From positions 1 through 49,485 of the forward strand of contig JAQXCN010000056.1 in NCBI GenBank assembly GCA_029251865.1: a stretch of DNA of 49,485 nucleotides, in the 5' to 3' direction. The notes beneath the pieces are model-generated. The model saw only the letters and a program-made list of their open reading frames with translations. It did not search any database and had not been told where the DNA came from. Shown here in pieces: positions 8,156 through 16,443 of the stretch; the stretch's first letter is position 1; each line of letters opens with the position of its first letter. A program made the translations under genes and the position numbers. Source of the stretch: Crocinitomicaceae bacterium (GTDB taxonomy: Bacteria > Bacteroidota > Bacteroidia > Flavobacteriales_D > Crocinitomicaceae).

Positions 8156-8856
8156 TGTATCGCCTCTTTTTAATACTGAGTCTTTATTCTTTAGTTTCGT
8201 GCAATTCGGATAACAAAAGCGAAGTGGCACTTACTGGAGAATCCATCCATCCTTATGCAGCATTCTTTTACAATTACGATACATTAACTAAAGTCTACAG
8301 GTACCGTGATATAAAGCATGGTCTAGCAGAACAATTTCATAGAGTCTATGGCGTTGAAGACTCCGAAGGCAAGCATATTATTGTTGAACGCTATTCCCAA
8401 GACGGACGCTTAACAGAGGCATTGAATTATAATCTTGATTCATTAAACGTTATCGATCATATGGTCGTGAATGGATTAGGAGAAAATGAAAAAGCAACGC
8501 TTTACAAGAACAATTTACTGCCATTTAATAGTGAGGAGGAGGTTGCTTTTGCCTCAAAGTTTTCAGGTTTTGTTGATTCTACTTTGATGCTTTTGGAGAA
8601 AAATCGTGTATTAATGGATACGCTAACTTTAGAGGTTTTCTCCAACAAGACAGAAGCTTTTCGAATCAAAGAGAACGCAAGTTATACCTTATTAAATCCC
8701 TTCACAGAAAAAGAGCAAAGACAAAATCTTACGTTATATTATATTTTTGCAAAGGACTTTGGGCTTGTTGAGTGGTATGATGAAGCAAATAAAAGTCATT
8801 ATAAACTTGAAGAAATATTATCTCAGGATAAATGGATAAAAATGTTAACGAGATGA
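8155..8856 (+). CDS. Lipoprotein of unknown function
   Basis: 233 residues from a GTG at 8155 that overlaps the previous TAG by one base; this start supplies a complete lipoprotein signal (MYRLFLILSLYSLVSC, with lipobox LVSC and lipidated C16). The mature part has no domain I recognise; it is rich in Tyr, Asn, Asp and Glu and looks like a beta-rich extracytoplasmic protein. It sits between an rRNA-modification gene and an outer-membrane barrel gene, both overlapping it, so it may work with the barrel. Confidence 0.75.
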   Translation: MYRLFLILSLYSLVSCNSDNKSEVALTGESIHPYAAFFYNYDTLTKVYRYRDIKHGLAEQFHRVYGVEDSEGKHIIVERYSQDGRLTEALNYNLDSLNVIDHMVVNGLGENEKATLYKNNLLPFNSEEEVAFASKFSGFVDSTLMLLEKNRVLMDTLTLEVFSNKTEAFRIKENASYTLLNPFTEKEQRQNLTLYYIFAKDFGLVEWYDEANKSHYKLEEILSQDKWIKMLTR

Positions 8857-9734
8857 AAACGGTATTAATAACCATACTATTAATTTTAGGGAGCTTTGTC
8901 AGTATTGCTCAAAGACGTAATAAACCAAAGCCGAAAAAGTCTTTCAATGCGGGGGCTATTTTTGTACAGTGGGGTTATAATCGAGATTTTTATACCAAAA
9001 GCGATATTAACTTTAGAGGTACAGGTTATGATTTTACACTTCAGGATTGCGAGGCGGTTGACAGACCTGAGCCTTTCAGCGTAGAAAACTACTTCAACAT
9101 CAAAAATATTACTATACCTCAATTCAACTTACGAATTGGATATATGATTAAGCGAAACTGGGCAATATCACTAGGATATGACCATTTGAAATATGTTCTT
9201 AGAGACAATGTTCCTTATACTTTATCAGGAACGATAAATCCGGGTGTCGATCTAGAAACAAATTGGTCTGGAACATACATTAATGAACCAGTTATCACAC
9301 AGGAAGCTACTTTTCATTATGAAAACAGTAATGGTTTGAATTATATCCGTGCTGAGGTTTCAAGAGTTGATCAATGGTATAGAGAGAGGAATTCGGCCTG
9401 GTTCGCATTTTCAACGCTATTTGGTGCCGGTGCGGGTGCAATTTTATCTATTAATGACTTTACTTTTGCGGGTAGAAAATCTGTCTTTACGCCATCCTTG
9501 TCGGGAATGGCTATTTCTTTACATGCGGATGCCAGGTTAGAGTTTTTCAGACATTTTTATATCCAGCCTGGAATAGGATCCGGGTTTATGCTTCAAAACA
9601 ATGTCAGAACGAGACCAGAAGATTATAATTCTGTTGCAAGCCAGTCCTTTGGATATTTAGAAGCCCATGTGCTTGTCGGCTGGTTATTTTATCTAAAACC
9701 GATTAACGCGTGCGATGCATGCCCTCAATGGTAA
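8853..9734 (+). CDS. Outer-membrane beta-barrel-like protein
   Basis: 293 residues from the ATG at 8853, which overlaps the previous stop (ATGA); an earlier ATG at 8832 would put polar residues before the signal peptide and is less likely. The signal peptide is MKTVLITILLILGSFVSIAQ. The mature protein has alternating aromatic and polar strands (NLRIGYMIKRNWAISLGYDH, RLEFFRHFYIQPGIGSGF) typical of porin-like barrels and ends oddly in NACDACPQW, with a CxxC pair. Specific function is unknown. Its stop overlaps the pth start by one base (TAATG). Confidence 0.75.
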   Translation: MKTVLITILLILGSFVSIAQRRNKPKPKKSFNAGAIFVQWGYNRDFYTKSDINFRGTGYDFTLQDCEAVDRPEPFSVENYFNIKNITIPQFNLRIGYMIKRNWAISLGYDHLKYVLRDNVPYTLSGTINPGVDLETNWSGTYINEPVITQEATFHYENSNGLNYIRAEVSRVDQWYRERNSAWFAFSTLFGAGAGAILSINDFTFAGRKSVFTPSLSGMAISLHADARLEFFRHFYIQPGIGSGFMLQNNVRTRPEDYNSVASQSFGYLEAHVLVGWLFYLKPINACDACPQW

Positions 9735-10297
9735 TGAAGTATTTGATTGTAGGTCTTGGAAATCCTGGTATTAAGTATGCGCAAACACGTCATAATATTG
9801 GGTTTGACATTCTTGACGAATTGGTTAAAGGTTCAGGAACATCATTTAATACTGAGCGTCATGCTGATTGCGCAGAAATAAAATTTAAAGGACGTAAATT
9901 GGTTTTAATTAAACCAAATACCTTTATGAATCTCTCCGGAAAAGCAGTTCAATACTGGTTACAAAAAGAAAAAATAGCAGTTTCCAATTTACTTGTAATT
10001 AATGACGACTTAGCACTTCCTTTTGGAACCTTGCGTCTAAAAGGAAAGGGATCTGCAGGAGGACATAACGGATTAAAGGATATTGAAGCCGCGCTTAAAA
10101 CGAGTTTATATAGCCGTTTAAGATTTGGTATTGGAAGCGATTATGCTCGAGGAAGGCAAGCAGATTTTGTATTAGGACCCTGGTCAAAGCAAGAACAATT
10201 AGCCCTCCCTGAACGTATTACTCAAGCAACACGATTTATTGAATCTTTTACTACTTCAGGTTTAAATATGACGATGTCTGCGCTTAACGGGAAGTAA
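9734..10297 (+). CDS. pth: Peptidyl-tRNA hydrolase
   Basis: 187 residues from the ATG at 9734, the start that gives the canonical MKYLIVGLGNPG. Catalytic and substrate residues are in place: N10, H20 (QTRHNIGF), N66 (PNTFMN), the D91-D92 pair (INDDLALP) and N112 (GGHNGLK). It cleaves peptidyl-tRNA released from stalled ribosomes, freeing tRNA in the cytosol. Length is normal for bacterial Pth. It is the last gene of a four-gene overlapping run. Confidence 0.97.
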   Translation: MKYLIVGLGNPGIKYAQTRHNIGFDILDELVKGSGTSFNTERHADCAEIKFKGRKLVLIKPNTFMNLSGKAVQYWLQKEKIAVSNLLVINDDLALPFGTLRLKGKGSAGGHNGLKDIEAALKTSLYSRLRFGIGSDYARGRQADFVLGPWSKQEQLALPERITQATRFIESFTTSGLNMTMSALNGK

Positions 10298-10317
10298 TTA
10301 AATTAAAAACACAGAAG

Positions 10318-11493
10318 ATGGCAGAAAAAACCCTTGTGAAACAAAACCAAAAAGGAACTTACAATTGGAATATGGTTGTTGTCCTTACACTTATACCTTT
10401 AATTGGTGTTTTTGGAACGGGAATATACGTGTATAATCAAGGGGTCGTTTGGCAAGAACCATTGCTTCTATTCATACTATGGTTTCTATCAGGGATGGGT
10501 ATAACGATGGGTTACCACCGGCTATTTTCACACAAGGCCTACAAAACAAATGTTTTTGTTGAATGGCTTCTGATGATTTTTGGTTCTATGGCACTTGAAA
10601 ACACCATTTTGAAGTGGTGCTCAGACCATAGGATTCATCATACTAAAGCAGAAACTAAAGAAGATCCATATTCGATAACAGAGGGATTTTGGCACGCGCA
10701 CATTGGTTGGATTGTTAAAAATGGTTCGGAAGAGAACAACAGAGTGCGTGGGGTTAAAGATTTAAAGTCGAAAAGCGCTGTTGTTTTTCAGAATAAATAT
10801 TACTTTACAATAGGGATTATTGGTGGTTTCATCATTCCATTAGCCATCGGTTTTATTTATGGTAGACCTATGGGAGCTCTACTTTGGGCAGGATTCTTAA
10901 GACTTACTATTGTCCATCATGCTACGTTCTTTATAAATTCGATGTGTCACTATTTCGGACGTCAAACTTATGACATTAAGTCGACCGCTCGAGATTCTTG
11001 GTTTGTCTCATGGTTCACTTTTGGAGAAGGATATCACAATTACCACCATAAGTTTCAGTGGGATTACCGAAACGGAGTAAAGTGGTTCGCCTACGACCCG
11101 AGTAAATGGATCATCAAAGGGCTTTCTTTTTTTGGTATCACATACGATTTAAAGGAAGTAAAGGAAAATGTTATTGAAGAGAATAAACTAAATAATATAA
11201 AGGTTCAGCTTTTTGAAATGTTCAAAATCTCAGGAAGTAAGTTTAAAAAGATGTACTATAATAAGGTGGAATCACTCAACAAAAAATCTGAACAGCTTTT
11301 TGAATTATGGTCAGATATGGAAATTAAATATGCGGAGCAGCTATCAAAAGGCAAATCTAAAAACAAAGAAGTACTTCGCGCTTTGATTGCTGAAAGAAAA
11401 AAGTATAAAGAACAACTCAACAGAATTCGTATCGATCTACAAGGTATTATGAGTTCTATTAAAAGTCAGAAACTAAAGCCAAATTTGACTTAA
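10318..11493 (+). CDS. Acyl-CoA/acyl-lipid delta-9-type fatty acid desaturase
   Basis: 391 residues of the membrane-bound di-iron desaturase family. The three histidine boxes are present: HRLFSH (67-72), HRIHH (104-108) and HNYHH (240-244). Hydrophobic segments near 20-40, 50-65, 80-95 and two around 165-195 give the usual four-helix membrane topology. It introduces a cis double bond into saturated acyl chains, which adjusts membrane fluidity. After residue 300 there is a polar, Lys/Glu-rich extension of about 90 residues that looks helical or coiled-coil. It is read from its own ATG 20 bases after pth. Confidence 0.92.
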   Translation: MAEKTLVKQNQKGTYNWNMVVVLTLIPLIGVFGTGIYVYNQGVVWQEPLLLFILWFLSGMGITMGYHRLFSHKAYKTNVFVEWLLMIFGSMALENTILKWCSDHRIHHTKAETKEDPYSITEGFWHAHIGWIVKNGSEENNRVRGVKDLKSKSAVVFQNKYYFTIGIIGGFIIPLAIGFIYGRPMGALLWAGFLRLTIVHHATFFINSMCHYFGRQTYDIKSTARDSWFVSWFTFGEGYHNYHHKFQWDYRNGVKWFAYDPSKWIIKGLSFFGITYDLKEVKENVIEENKLNNIKVQLFEMFKISGSKFKKMYYNKVESLNKKSEQLFELWSDMEIKYAEQLSKGKSKNKEVLRALIAERKKYKEQLNRIRIDLQGIMSSIKSQKLKPNLT

Positions 11494-11522
11494 TAATTTT
11501 GTATTAAACTTCTATACTTTTC

Positions 11523-11963
11523 TTAATCTTTTGAAACTTCAGGGTGACTGATTTTACCTCCGCTTCTTCCGGTTTCGAAAGACAAATAGGACAGTGCAAG
11601 CGCACCAACAAGAACAATAGGCAGTAGTATCCTTTCTAGGGCCTTCTTTTTCCAACTCATATACAGAGCATAAAGTGAAAATAAAGAAATTAGATAGGAC
11701 AAATACGCATAGATTTCAGCAGATTCCTCATGTTCGTGAATAAGGTCATGGTTGCGTCCAAGTTCCTCTACAAAGTGCTCTGCACCTTCACCGGAAAAAA
11801 ACACAGGTATAGTACACATACCGCTTAATACAATAATGAAGTAACCAATCCTTCTTGAAACTCTAGAATTTATAACAAGAGCAATAATCAGAATTATCGC
11901 CCCGATGATAGGCAGCAGCAGAGGCAAATGGTTGATCATAAGGTGTGTTTGCGCGTCGGACAT
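11523..11963 (-). CDS. DUF2231-like membrane protein (possible heme-binding)
   Basis: 146 residues with four predicted membrane helices. The N-terminus MSDAQTHLMINHLPLLLPI and the C-terminal TGRSGGKISHPE match a pattern in small Bacteroidota membrane proteins related to DUF2231 and cytochrome b561-like families, where histidines at the helix ends may bind heme. A short polar loop (EHFVEELGRNHDLIHEHEE) is His/Glu rich. Function is not established. It is alone on the minus strand, 56 bases beyond the lysozyme gene. Confidence 0.65.
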   Translation of the reverse strand: MSDAQTHLMINHLPLLLPIIGAIILIIALVINSRVSRRIGYFIIVLSGMCTIPVFFSGEGAEHFVEELGRNHDLIHEHEESAEIYAYLSYLISLFSLYALYMSWKKKALERILLPIVLVGALALSYLSFETGRSGGKISHPEVSKD

Positions 11964-12019
11964 AATTCGGGTTTTTTACGAAGATTAAAAAATTATGTCA
12001 AATAAACCAACTTCAAAAA

Positions 12020-12976
12020 TCAAAGTTTAAAAACTTTATGTGTTACGACCTGTCCTTGATTACTTGTGATCTTTAAGTAATAAATACCGGGTTTTAATCG
12101 AGAACAATCTATTTTTTGATTGGAGTAGGGCAGCATTTGATTGACGCCTTTTAAATCAAACATGATTGCGTTTTGAATTCCTGAGTGCGTATTAAGATAA
12201 ATTGAGTTTTTAGTTGGGTTAGGGAAAGCACTCACCTTGAAATCAAGCGTACTAATCATACTTGTTGTTGTTAGCCCTATGAGAGTTTCAAGATCCGCAA
12301 TGGAGCCATTAAAAATGTTTAAGTCAACATCTCCCGAAATCCCAGTAACATCTCCCCACCATGAATATTGTTTGAACTCCCAAGTATCCCAGTTCCCGGT
12401 ATTTGATGGAGGGCTTAGTGTTTCATCCGGTTGCGCAAACCAAAGACCATAGCTATTTAGCTCAGGGGAAAGATGATTTGCATAGTTACCATTAACGTAG
12501 AGAAATGGAGCTACACCCGTTGCATTATGGATTGCTTCCATCCATTCCTGAGCCCAAAGGGAAAGTTCCTCAGAAGAAAAGAGCTCCGTAAGTAAAACGG
12601 CTTGGCCATTAACGTAAGGGTTTTCAAGGTCGAGAACAGGAGGTAAAAACCCTGTACCTATGTATGCTGATGCCACATTTAAAAAGTTAGTGGCGTCTTG
12701 CTGTGCCGTATTATTGTCTGGACGAGCGAAGTGATAGGCCCCCATAATGAGGTCTTCCGAAATACCACCTTCTATATTTGTATAAAATTTAGGGTCTGTG
12801 TAGGTCATTCCTTCTGTAGCTTTTACCCAGGAGAAAACGTAACCATCTTCGGCAACCAGCTCCCAATTAATCGTTCCTTGCCATTTGGATACGTCAATTC
12901 CCAAAACATTTTGTGCCTGAAGTTTAGATGAAAAAACAGCGATAAGAGCGAATAGAATTAATTGTTTGAATACCAT
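12020..12976 (-). CDS. Secreted GH25 lysozyme with T9SS type A sorting domain
   Basis: 318 residues: signal peptide (MVFKQLILFALIAVFSSKLQAQ), GH25 (Cellosyl/Lys1-type) muramidase domain at about 24-235, then a T9SS C-terminal domain at about 245-318. Catalytic-site residues are visible: GIDVSKWQG gives D28, PVLDLE gives D116 and E118, and AYHFARP and DVDLN are further family strands. It should cleave the beta-1,4 bond between MurNAc and GlcNAc in peptidoglycan. The sorting domain (KVSAFPNPTKNSIYL, LKPGIYYLKI, THKVFKL) predicts export across the outer membrane, so the target is likely other bacteria's cell walls and not its own. Confidence 0.92.
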   Translation of the reverse strand: MVFKQLILFALIAVFSSKLQAQNVLGIDVSKWQGTINWELVAEDGYVFSWVKATEGMTYTDPKFYTNIEGGISEDLIMGAYHFARPDNNTAQQDATNFLNVASAYIGTGFLPPVLDLENPYVNGQAVLLTELFSSEELSLWAQEWMEAIHNATGVAPFLYVNGNYANHLSPELNSYGLWFAQPDETLSPPSNTGNWDTWEFKQYSWWGDVTGISGDVDLNIFNGSIADLETLIGLTTTSMISTLDFKVSAFPNPTKNSIYLNTHSGIQNAIMFDLKGVNQMLPYSNQKIDCSRLKPGIYYLKITSNQGQVVTHKVFKL

Positions 12977-13134
12977 CTTGTGCTTTAATAGATTTTCCTT
13001 TTCACGTTATAATTTTGAGCTGAACATTAATTTTTATAAAAAAGGTTGACTTAAAATTGTATCGCTTCAATTGTAAGTTATCATTTCTTTTGAATTGTGA
13101 TGCATTTTGCTTTACGATTCATCGAAAAAACGTT

Positions 13135-13142
13135 TAGTTTTG
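13135..13142 (+). promoter_or_regulatory. -7 element TAGTTTTG immediately before asnS
   Basis: TAGTTTTG matches TAnnTTTG and ends four bases before the asnS ATG. A TTTTG at 13105-13109 is 25 bases upstream, slightly far for a -33 box. If this is the promoter the asnS message has almost no 5' leader. Confidence 0.5.
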
Positions 13143-13146
13143 TGCT

Positions 13147-14592
13147 ATGGCGAGAATAAGAATTTCTGAATTGCTCAAAGATGGAGCAAAGTTTTTAGGA
13201 CAGAAAATAGAGGTTAAAGGTTGGGTTCGTGCATTTCGAAGTAAGCGTTTTGTGCAGCTTAATGACGGCTCATGCATGTCAAATATTCAGGGGGTCCTTG
13301 ATTATGATAATTTTGATGAGGAACAACTTAAGGCGATAAGCACAGGAGCCGCGGTTTGCTTGAAAGGAATACTTATAGAATCTCAAGGTTCGGGTCAGGT
13401 TGTCGAGCTTCAGGTCGAATCATTTGATATAATTGGAAGTGCAGATCCAGAAGCTGTGCAGAAAACGATTCTTCAGCCTAAAAAACACAGCCTTGACTTA
13501 TTGCGAGAACAAGCGCACCTTAGGTTTAGAACCAACACCTTTGGTGCAGTATTTAGAATAAGGCATGCGGCATCTTTTGCTATCCATCAATTTTTTAATG
13601 ACCGTGGATTTAATTATATCCATACACCTATTCTAACGGGTTCAGATGCAGAGGGCGCAGGTGAAATGTTTCGGGTAAGTACGCTTGATCCTAAAAACCC
13701 GCCGCTTGATGAGGATGGAGATGTTGATTATGGCAAAGATTTTTTTGGAAAACAGGTGAACCTCACGGTTTCAGGACAACTTGAAGCGGAGCTTGCAGCG
13801 CTTGGTTTGGGTCAGGTTTATACCTTTGGCCCAACATTCAGAGCCGAAAATTCAAACACCTCTAGACACTTGGCTGAATTTTGGATGATTGAACCGGAGG
13901 TAGCATTTAATGACCTTGTCGACAATATGGATTTAACGGAAGAATTCTTACAGTCTGTATGTGGTTACATCTTAGAAAATTGTGCAGAAGATTTAACTTT
14001 TTTAGACAAACGCTACGGTCAAGAACAAAGTCAAAAGCCACAAAATGAAAGAAGTCATTTAGGGCTCTTGGAAAGCATTAAGTTTGTCGTAGATAATAAA
14101 TTTAAACGTTTGAGCTACACGGAGGCCATAGATGTTCTAAGGAATTCTAAGGCGTATAAAAAGAAAAAATTCCAATTTCCCGTTGAATGGGGTATAGATT
14201 TACAGAGTGAACATGAACGTTATTTGGTAGAAAAGGAATTTAAATGTCCTGTAATATTGAGTGATTACCCAGCGGATATCAAAGCGTTTTATATGCGACA
14301 AAATGATGATGGAAAAACCGTTGCTGCTATGGACGTATTATTTCCAGGCGTTGGAGAAATCGTCGGTGGTTCTCAAAGAGAAGAGCGTTTAGAAGTTTTA
14401 CGCTCGAAGTGTAAAGACTTTGACATAGAAGAAGAAGAGCTTTGGTGGTATATGGATACACGTAAGTTTGGTTCTGTGCCTCATGCAGGCTTTGGAATGG
14501 GCTTTGAACGTCTGATAATGTTTTTGACAGGAATGTCTAACATTCGCGATGTAATTCCATTTCCAAGGACCCCAGACAACGCAGAATTCTAG
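13147..14592 (+). CDS. asnS: Asparaginyl-tRNA synthetase
   Basis: 481 residues. An OB-fold anticodon-binding domain (about 1-105; KVEVKGWVR and GSCMSNIQGVL are typical) precedes a class II catalytic core. Motif 2 is FRAENSNTSRHLAEFWMIEPE-like and motif 3 is HAGFGMGFERL near the C-terminus. PILTGSDAEGAGEMF is the asparaginyl-type start of the core. It charges tRNA-Asn in the cytosol. A TAnnTTTG box abuts the ATG. Length is usual for Bacteroidota AsnRS. Confidence 0.97.
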   Translation: MARIRISELLKDGAKFLGQKIEVKGWVRAFRSKRFVQLNDGSCMSNIQGVLDYDNFDEEQLKAISTGAAVCLKGILIESQGSGQVVELQVESFDIIGSADPEAVQKTILQPKKHSLDLLREQAHLRFRTNTFGAVFRIRHAASFAIHQFFNDRGFNYIHTPILTGSDAEGAGEMFRVSTLDPKNPPLDEDGDVDYGKDFFGKQVNLTVSGQLEAELAALGLGQVYTFGPTFRAENSNTSRHLAEFWMIEPEVAFNDLVDNMDLTEEFLQSVCGYILENCAEDLTFLDKRYGQEQSQKPQNERSHLGLLESIKFVVDNKFKRLSYTEAIDVLRNSKAYKKKKFQFPVEWGIDLQSEHERYLVEKEFKCPVILSDYPADIKAFYMRQNDDGKTVAAMDVLFPGVGEIVGGSQREERLEVLRSKCKDFDIEEEELWWYMDTRKFGSVPHAGFGMGFERLIMFLTGMSNIRDVIPFPRTPDNAEF

Positions 14593-14601
14593 ACATTAAA
14601 A

Positions 14602-14626
14602 AAACCGGAAGACAAGTTTCCGGTTT
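14602..14626 (-). terminator. Intrinsic terminator of the ECF sigma operon
   Basis: A 9-bp stem (AAACCGGAA / TTCCGGTTT) with a 7-base loop. Read on the minus strand the stem runs straight into a T tract, so it terminates the leftward operon ending at 14644. On the plus strand it lies 10 bases after asnS but is not followed by T residues, so it should not terminate asnS efficiently. Confidence 0.85.
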
Positions 14627-14643
14627 ACAATGTGAGACAAATA

Positions 14644-15132
14644 TTATTTGTTCTTTTGTCGTGTTGTGTTTTGAGGAGTCGCGCCTTTCTCATGTCCCCT
14701 CTTCATTCGATCCATGAGCTGCTTTTTAAATTCTTTTTGTACCTCGACTTCAAATTTAAATGCTTTTTCGTAACCAATAATCGCTCCGATTTTTTTTGAG
14801 TAATCATTTTTTATTTTGACCATTAAGAAGTGCTGATCATGCATGTCTTCAAGAAGGCTCTTGTAGGTCTCATCATCAATTTTAGCATCCTCTTCTTTTA
14901 CTGATTTAAATTGCTCTTTTATCGCTTTTCTCGAGGTTCTTATTTCCGCTTCCATTTCATTAACCAAGGGCCAAAAGGCTTGGGATTCTTCTGGAGTCAA
15001 TTCAAGCTTTTTGGTAACGAAACTTACCCTTGCAGCTTCAATTCGCTCTTTTTTTTCGTTTTTGTGTTCTTTTTTTTGAGCAAATAGCGGAAAGCTACTT
15101 ACAATCATACATACCATTAATAAGTTTCTCAT
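14644..15132 (-). CDS. Spy/CpxP-like periplasmic protein (sensor of ECF sigma cassette)
   Basis: 162 residues: signal peptide (MRNLLMVCMIVSSFPLFAQ), then a highly charged, Lys/Glu-rich helical protein. The segment KKLELTPEESQAFWPLVNE resembles the LTPEQ motif of Spy/CpxP/heavy-metal-sensor proteins. The C-terminus is strongly basic (RMKRGHEKGATPQNTTRQKNK). In Bacteroidota such genes commonly follow an ECF sigma factor and a membrane anti-sigma gene, as here, and are thought to act as periplasmic sensors or chaperones. It is the last gene before the terminator. Confidence 0.75.
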   Translation of the reverse strand: MRNLLMVCMIVSSFPLFAQKKEHKNEKKERIEAARVSFVTKKLELTPEESQAFWPLVNEMEAEIRTSRKAIKEQFKSVKEEDAKIDDETYKSLLEDMHDQHFLMVKIKNDYSKKIGAIIGYEKAFKFEVEVQKEFKKQLMDRMKRGHEKGATPQNTTRQKNK

Positions 15133-15144
15133 GATAATTGGGGT

Positions 15145-15645
15145 TTAAAAAATTAATAATTCGTTTTCGTCAAATTCATAGAGGTCAGTTTCTTCATAAA
15201 AGTCGATTTCTTCGTCATCGATATAATGTTCAATATCTGTGATTTGTATGTTGGGGGGTAAAAAGTTTTCTTCGCTTATTAGGTCAACTTCATTTTCTAA
15301 AACAACACTGGCAAGTTCAATAATTTCATCGGTGTAATAATCATCTAGATTACATGATACGTATTCGATAATCTCTATTTCACTTAACTGAGAAAGGTTT
15401 GAAGTTGTTTTTTTTACAATCGTTTCAGGGATATTGGGATCTTTAAAAATAAAAAGTCCAAAAAGGAAAATAGCGGCAACCGCACTCCCGAAATAAATAA
15501 GGCTTTTTCGAAAAGAACGCTGAATTATTCTTCCTTTTTTTTGTCGCTTTATTGCTTCAGTAGCAAGTGTATGGAAAAAGTCCTCTGATGGAGAGTTTTT
15601 TTCTTTTACGGTAACGTGATCTAGTATGTCCTTCTTTTTACTCAT
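15145..15645 (-). CDS. Putative anti-sigma factor, single-pass, acidic periplasmic tail
   Basis: 166 residues: a basic cytoplasmic part (1-48), one membrane helix (about 49-67, YFGSAVAAIFLFGLFIF) and a C-terminal region of about 85 residues. From residue 80 to the end there is no Lys or Arg, while about a third of residues are Asp or Glu, ending in EETDLYEFDENELLIF. Position between an ECF sigma gene and a Spy-like gene argues for an anti-sigma role; I do not see a zinc-binding anti-sigma motif. The basic Spy-like neighbour could bind this acidic tail, but that is inference. Confidence 0.65.
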   Translation of the reverse strand: MSKKKDILDHVTVKEKNSPSEDFFHTLATEAIKRQKKGRIIQRSFRKSLIYFGSAVAAIFLFGLFIFKDPNIPETIVKKTTSNLSQLSEIEIIEYVSCNLDDYYTDEIIELASVVLENEVDLISEENFLPPNIQITDIEHYIDDEEIDFYEETDLYEFDENELLIF

Positions 15646-15669
15646 ACATTCATTGGATGACTTTCAACC

Positions 15670-16230
15670 CTAATGGTTTAATTTTAAATTTATAAAAGCG
15701 GTTATTTTTTTTTTAGCGATGTGATAGCTTGCTTTCAATGCGCCTTGAGAAGTGCCTGTCAACGCCTCTATTTCTTTAAAAGTTTGTTGCTGAAAATACT
15801 TTAGTTCAAAGACTTCAGCTTGTTTTTGAGGCAATACTTGGATCGCAGCGTATAGCACGCTTAGTATTTCTTCAGCGGAATGACCTTCAAGAGTGCTATG
15901 CCCCGGGAGAATCTCAACGATTTCATTATTAATAGAAAGGTGCGTTCTTTTTCTTTCTTTTCTGAGTATGCCTATTGTCTCGTTATGGGTAATTCTATAC
16001 AGCCAAGAATAAAGTGCAGACCTTTCTTCAAATTTAGGCAAGTGCAACCATGTTTTGATGAAGACCTCTTGTAAAATATCTTTCGTCAAAGCCGTGTCGT
16101 TTGTTATTTTGATGATTTGAGCATAGAGTCTGGGGCCGTAGAATACCGAAAGTTCATGAAATGCTTTTTCACCAGCATTACCTCCCGTTTTAATTAATTC
16201 AATCCATTTTTTATCTCTGGTTGTCATCAT
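15670..16230 (-). CDS. ECF-type RNA polymerase sigma factor
   Basis: 186 residues. Sigma region 2 spans about 25-95, with DILQEVFIKTW (51-61) and ALYSWLYRITHN (72-83), and region 4 spans about 125-180, with LPQKQAEVFELKY (133-145) and the helix-turn-helix FKEIEALTGTSQGALKASYHIAKKK. There is no region 1 or 3, as expected for an extracytoplasmic-function factor. Two ATG codons in tandem (16230 and 16227) could both start it. It heads a three-gene minus-strand operon and is presumably held inactive by the membrane protein encoded next. Confidence 0.93.
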   Translation of the reverse strand: MMTTRDKKWIELIKTGGNAGEKAFHELSVFYGPRLYAQIIKITNDTALTKDILQEVFIKTWLHLPKFEERSALYSWLYRITHNETIGILRKERKRTHLSINNEIVEILPGHSTLEGHSAEEILSVLYAAIQVLPQKQAEVFELKYFQQQTFKEIEALTGTSQGALKASYHIAKKKITAFINLKLNH

Positions 16231-16390
16231 CTATTATTTGGATGCCTTATGAACAAAAAGGTTTAAAGTGCCCCCTTTAATTTATTAGTATAAATGCGTT
16301 ATTGTAAATACAAACAAAAAGCATGCAAATCATTTTATTCTTGTCATTCTCTTTTCTTGCAGGTAGGTATTACTTTATTGTGGCTACTAT

Positions 16391-16419
16391 TTTGATTTAA
16401 AATAGGTTTCGTATTTTAG
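16391..16419 (+). promoter_or_regulatory. Possible promoter of the 16444 gene
   Basis: TTTG at 16391-16394 and TATTTTAG at 16412-16419 are separated by 17 bases, close to the Bacteroidota -33/-7 layout but with one mismatch in the -7 box. It lies 24 bases before the ATG. Confidence 0.35.
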
Positions 16420-16443
16420 TATCATCAAACTAAAACCTAAATC

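Noticed and set aside
12022-12037. Inverted repeat AAAGTTT-AA-AAACTTT
   Set aside because: It is part of the last codons of the T9SS sorting domain (HKVFKL), lacks a T tract in the right place and is best explained as coding sequence.
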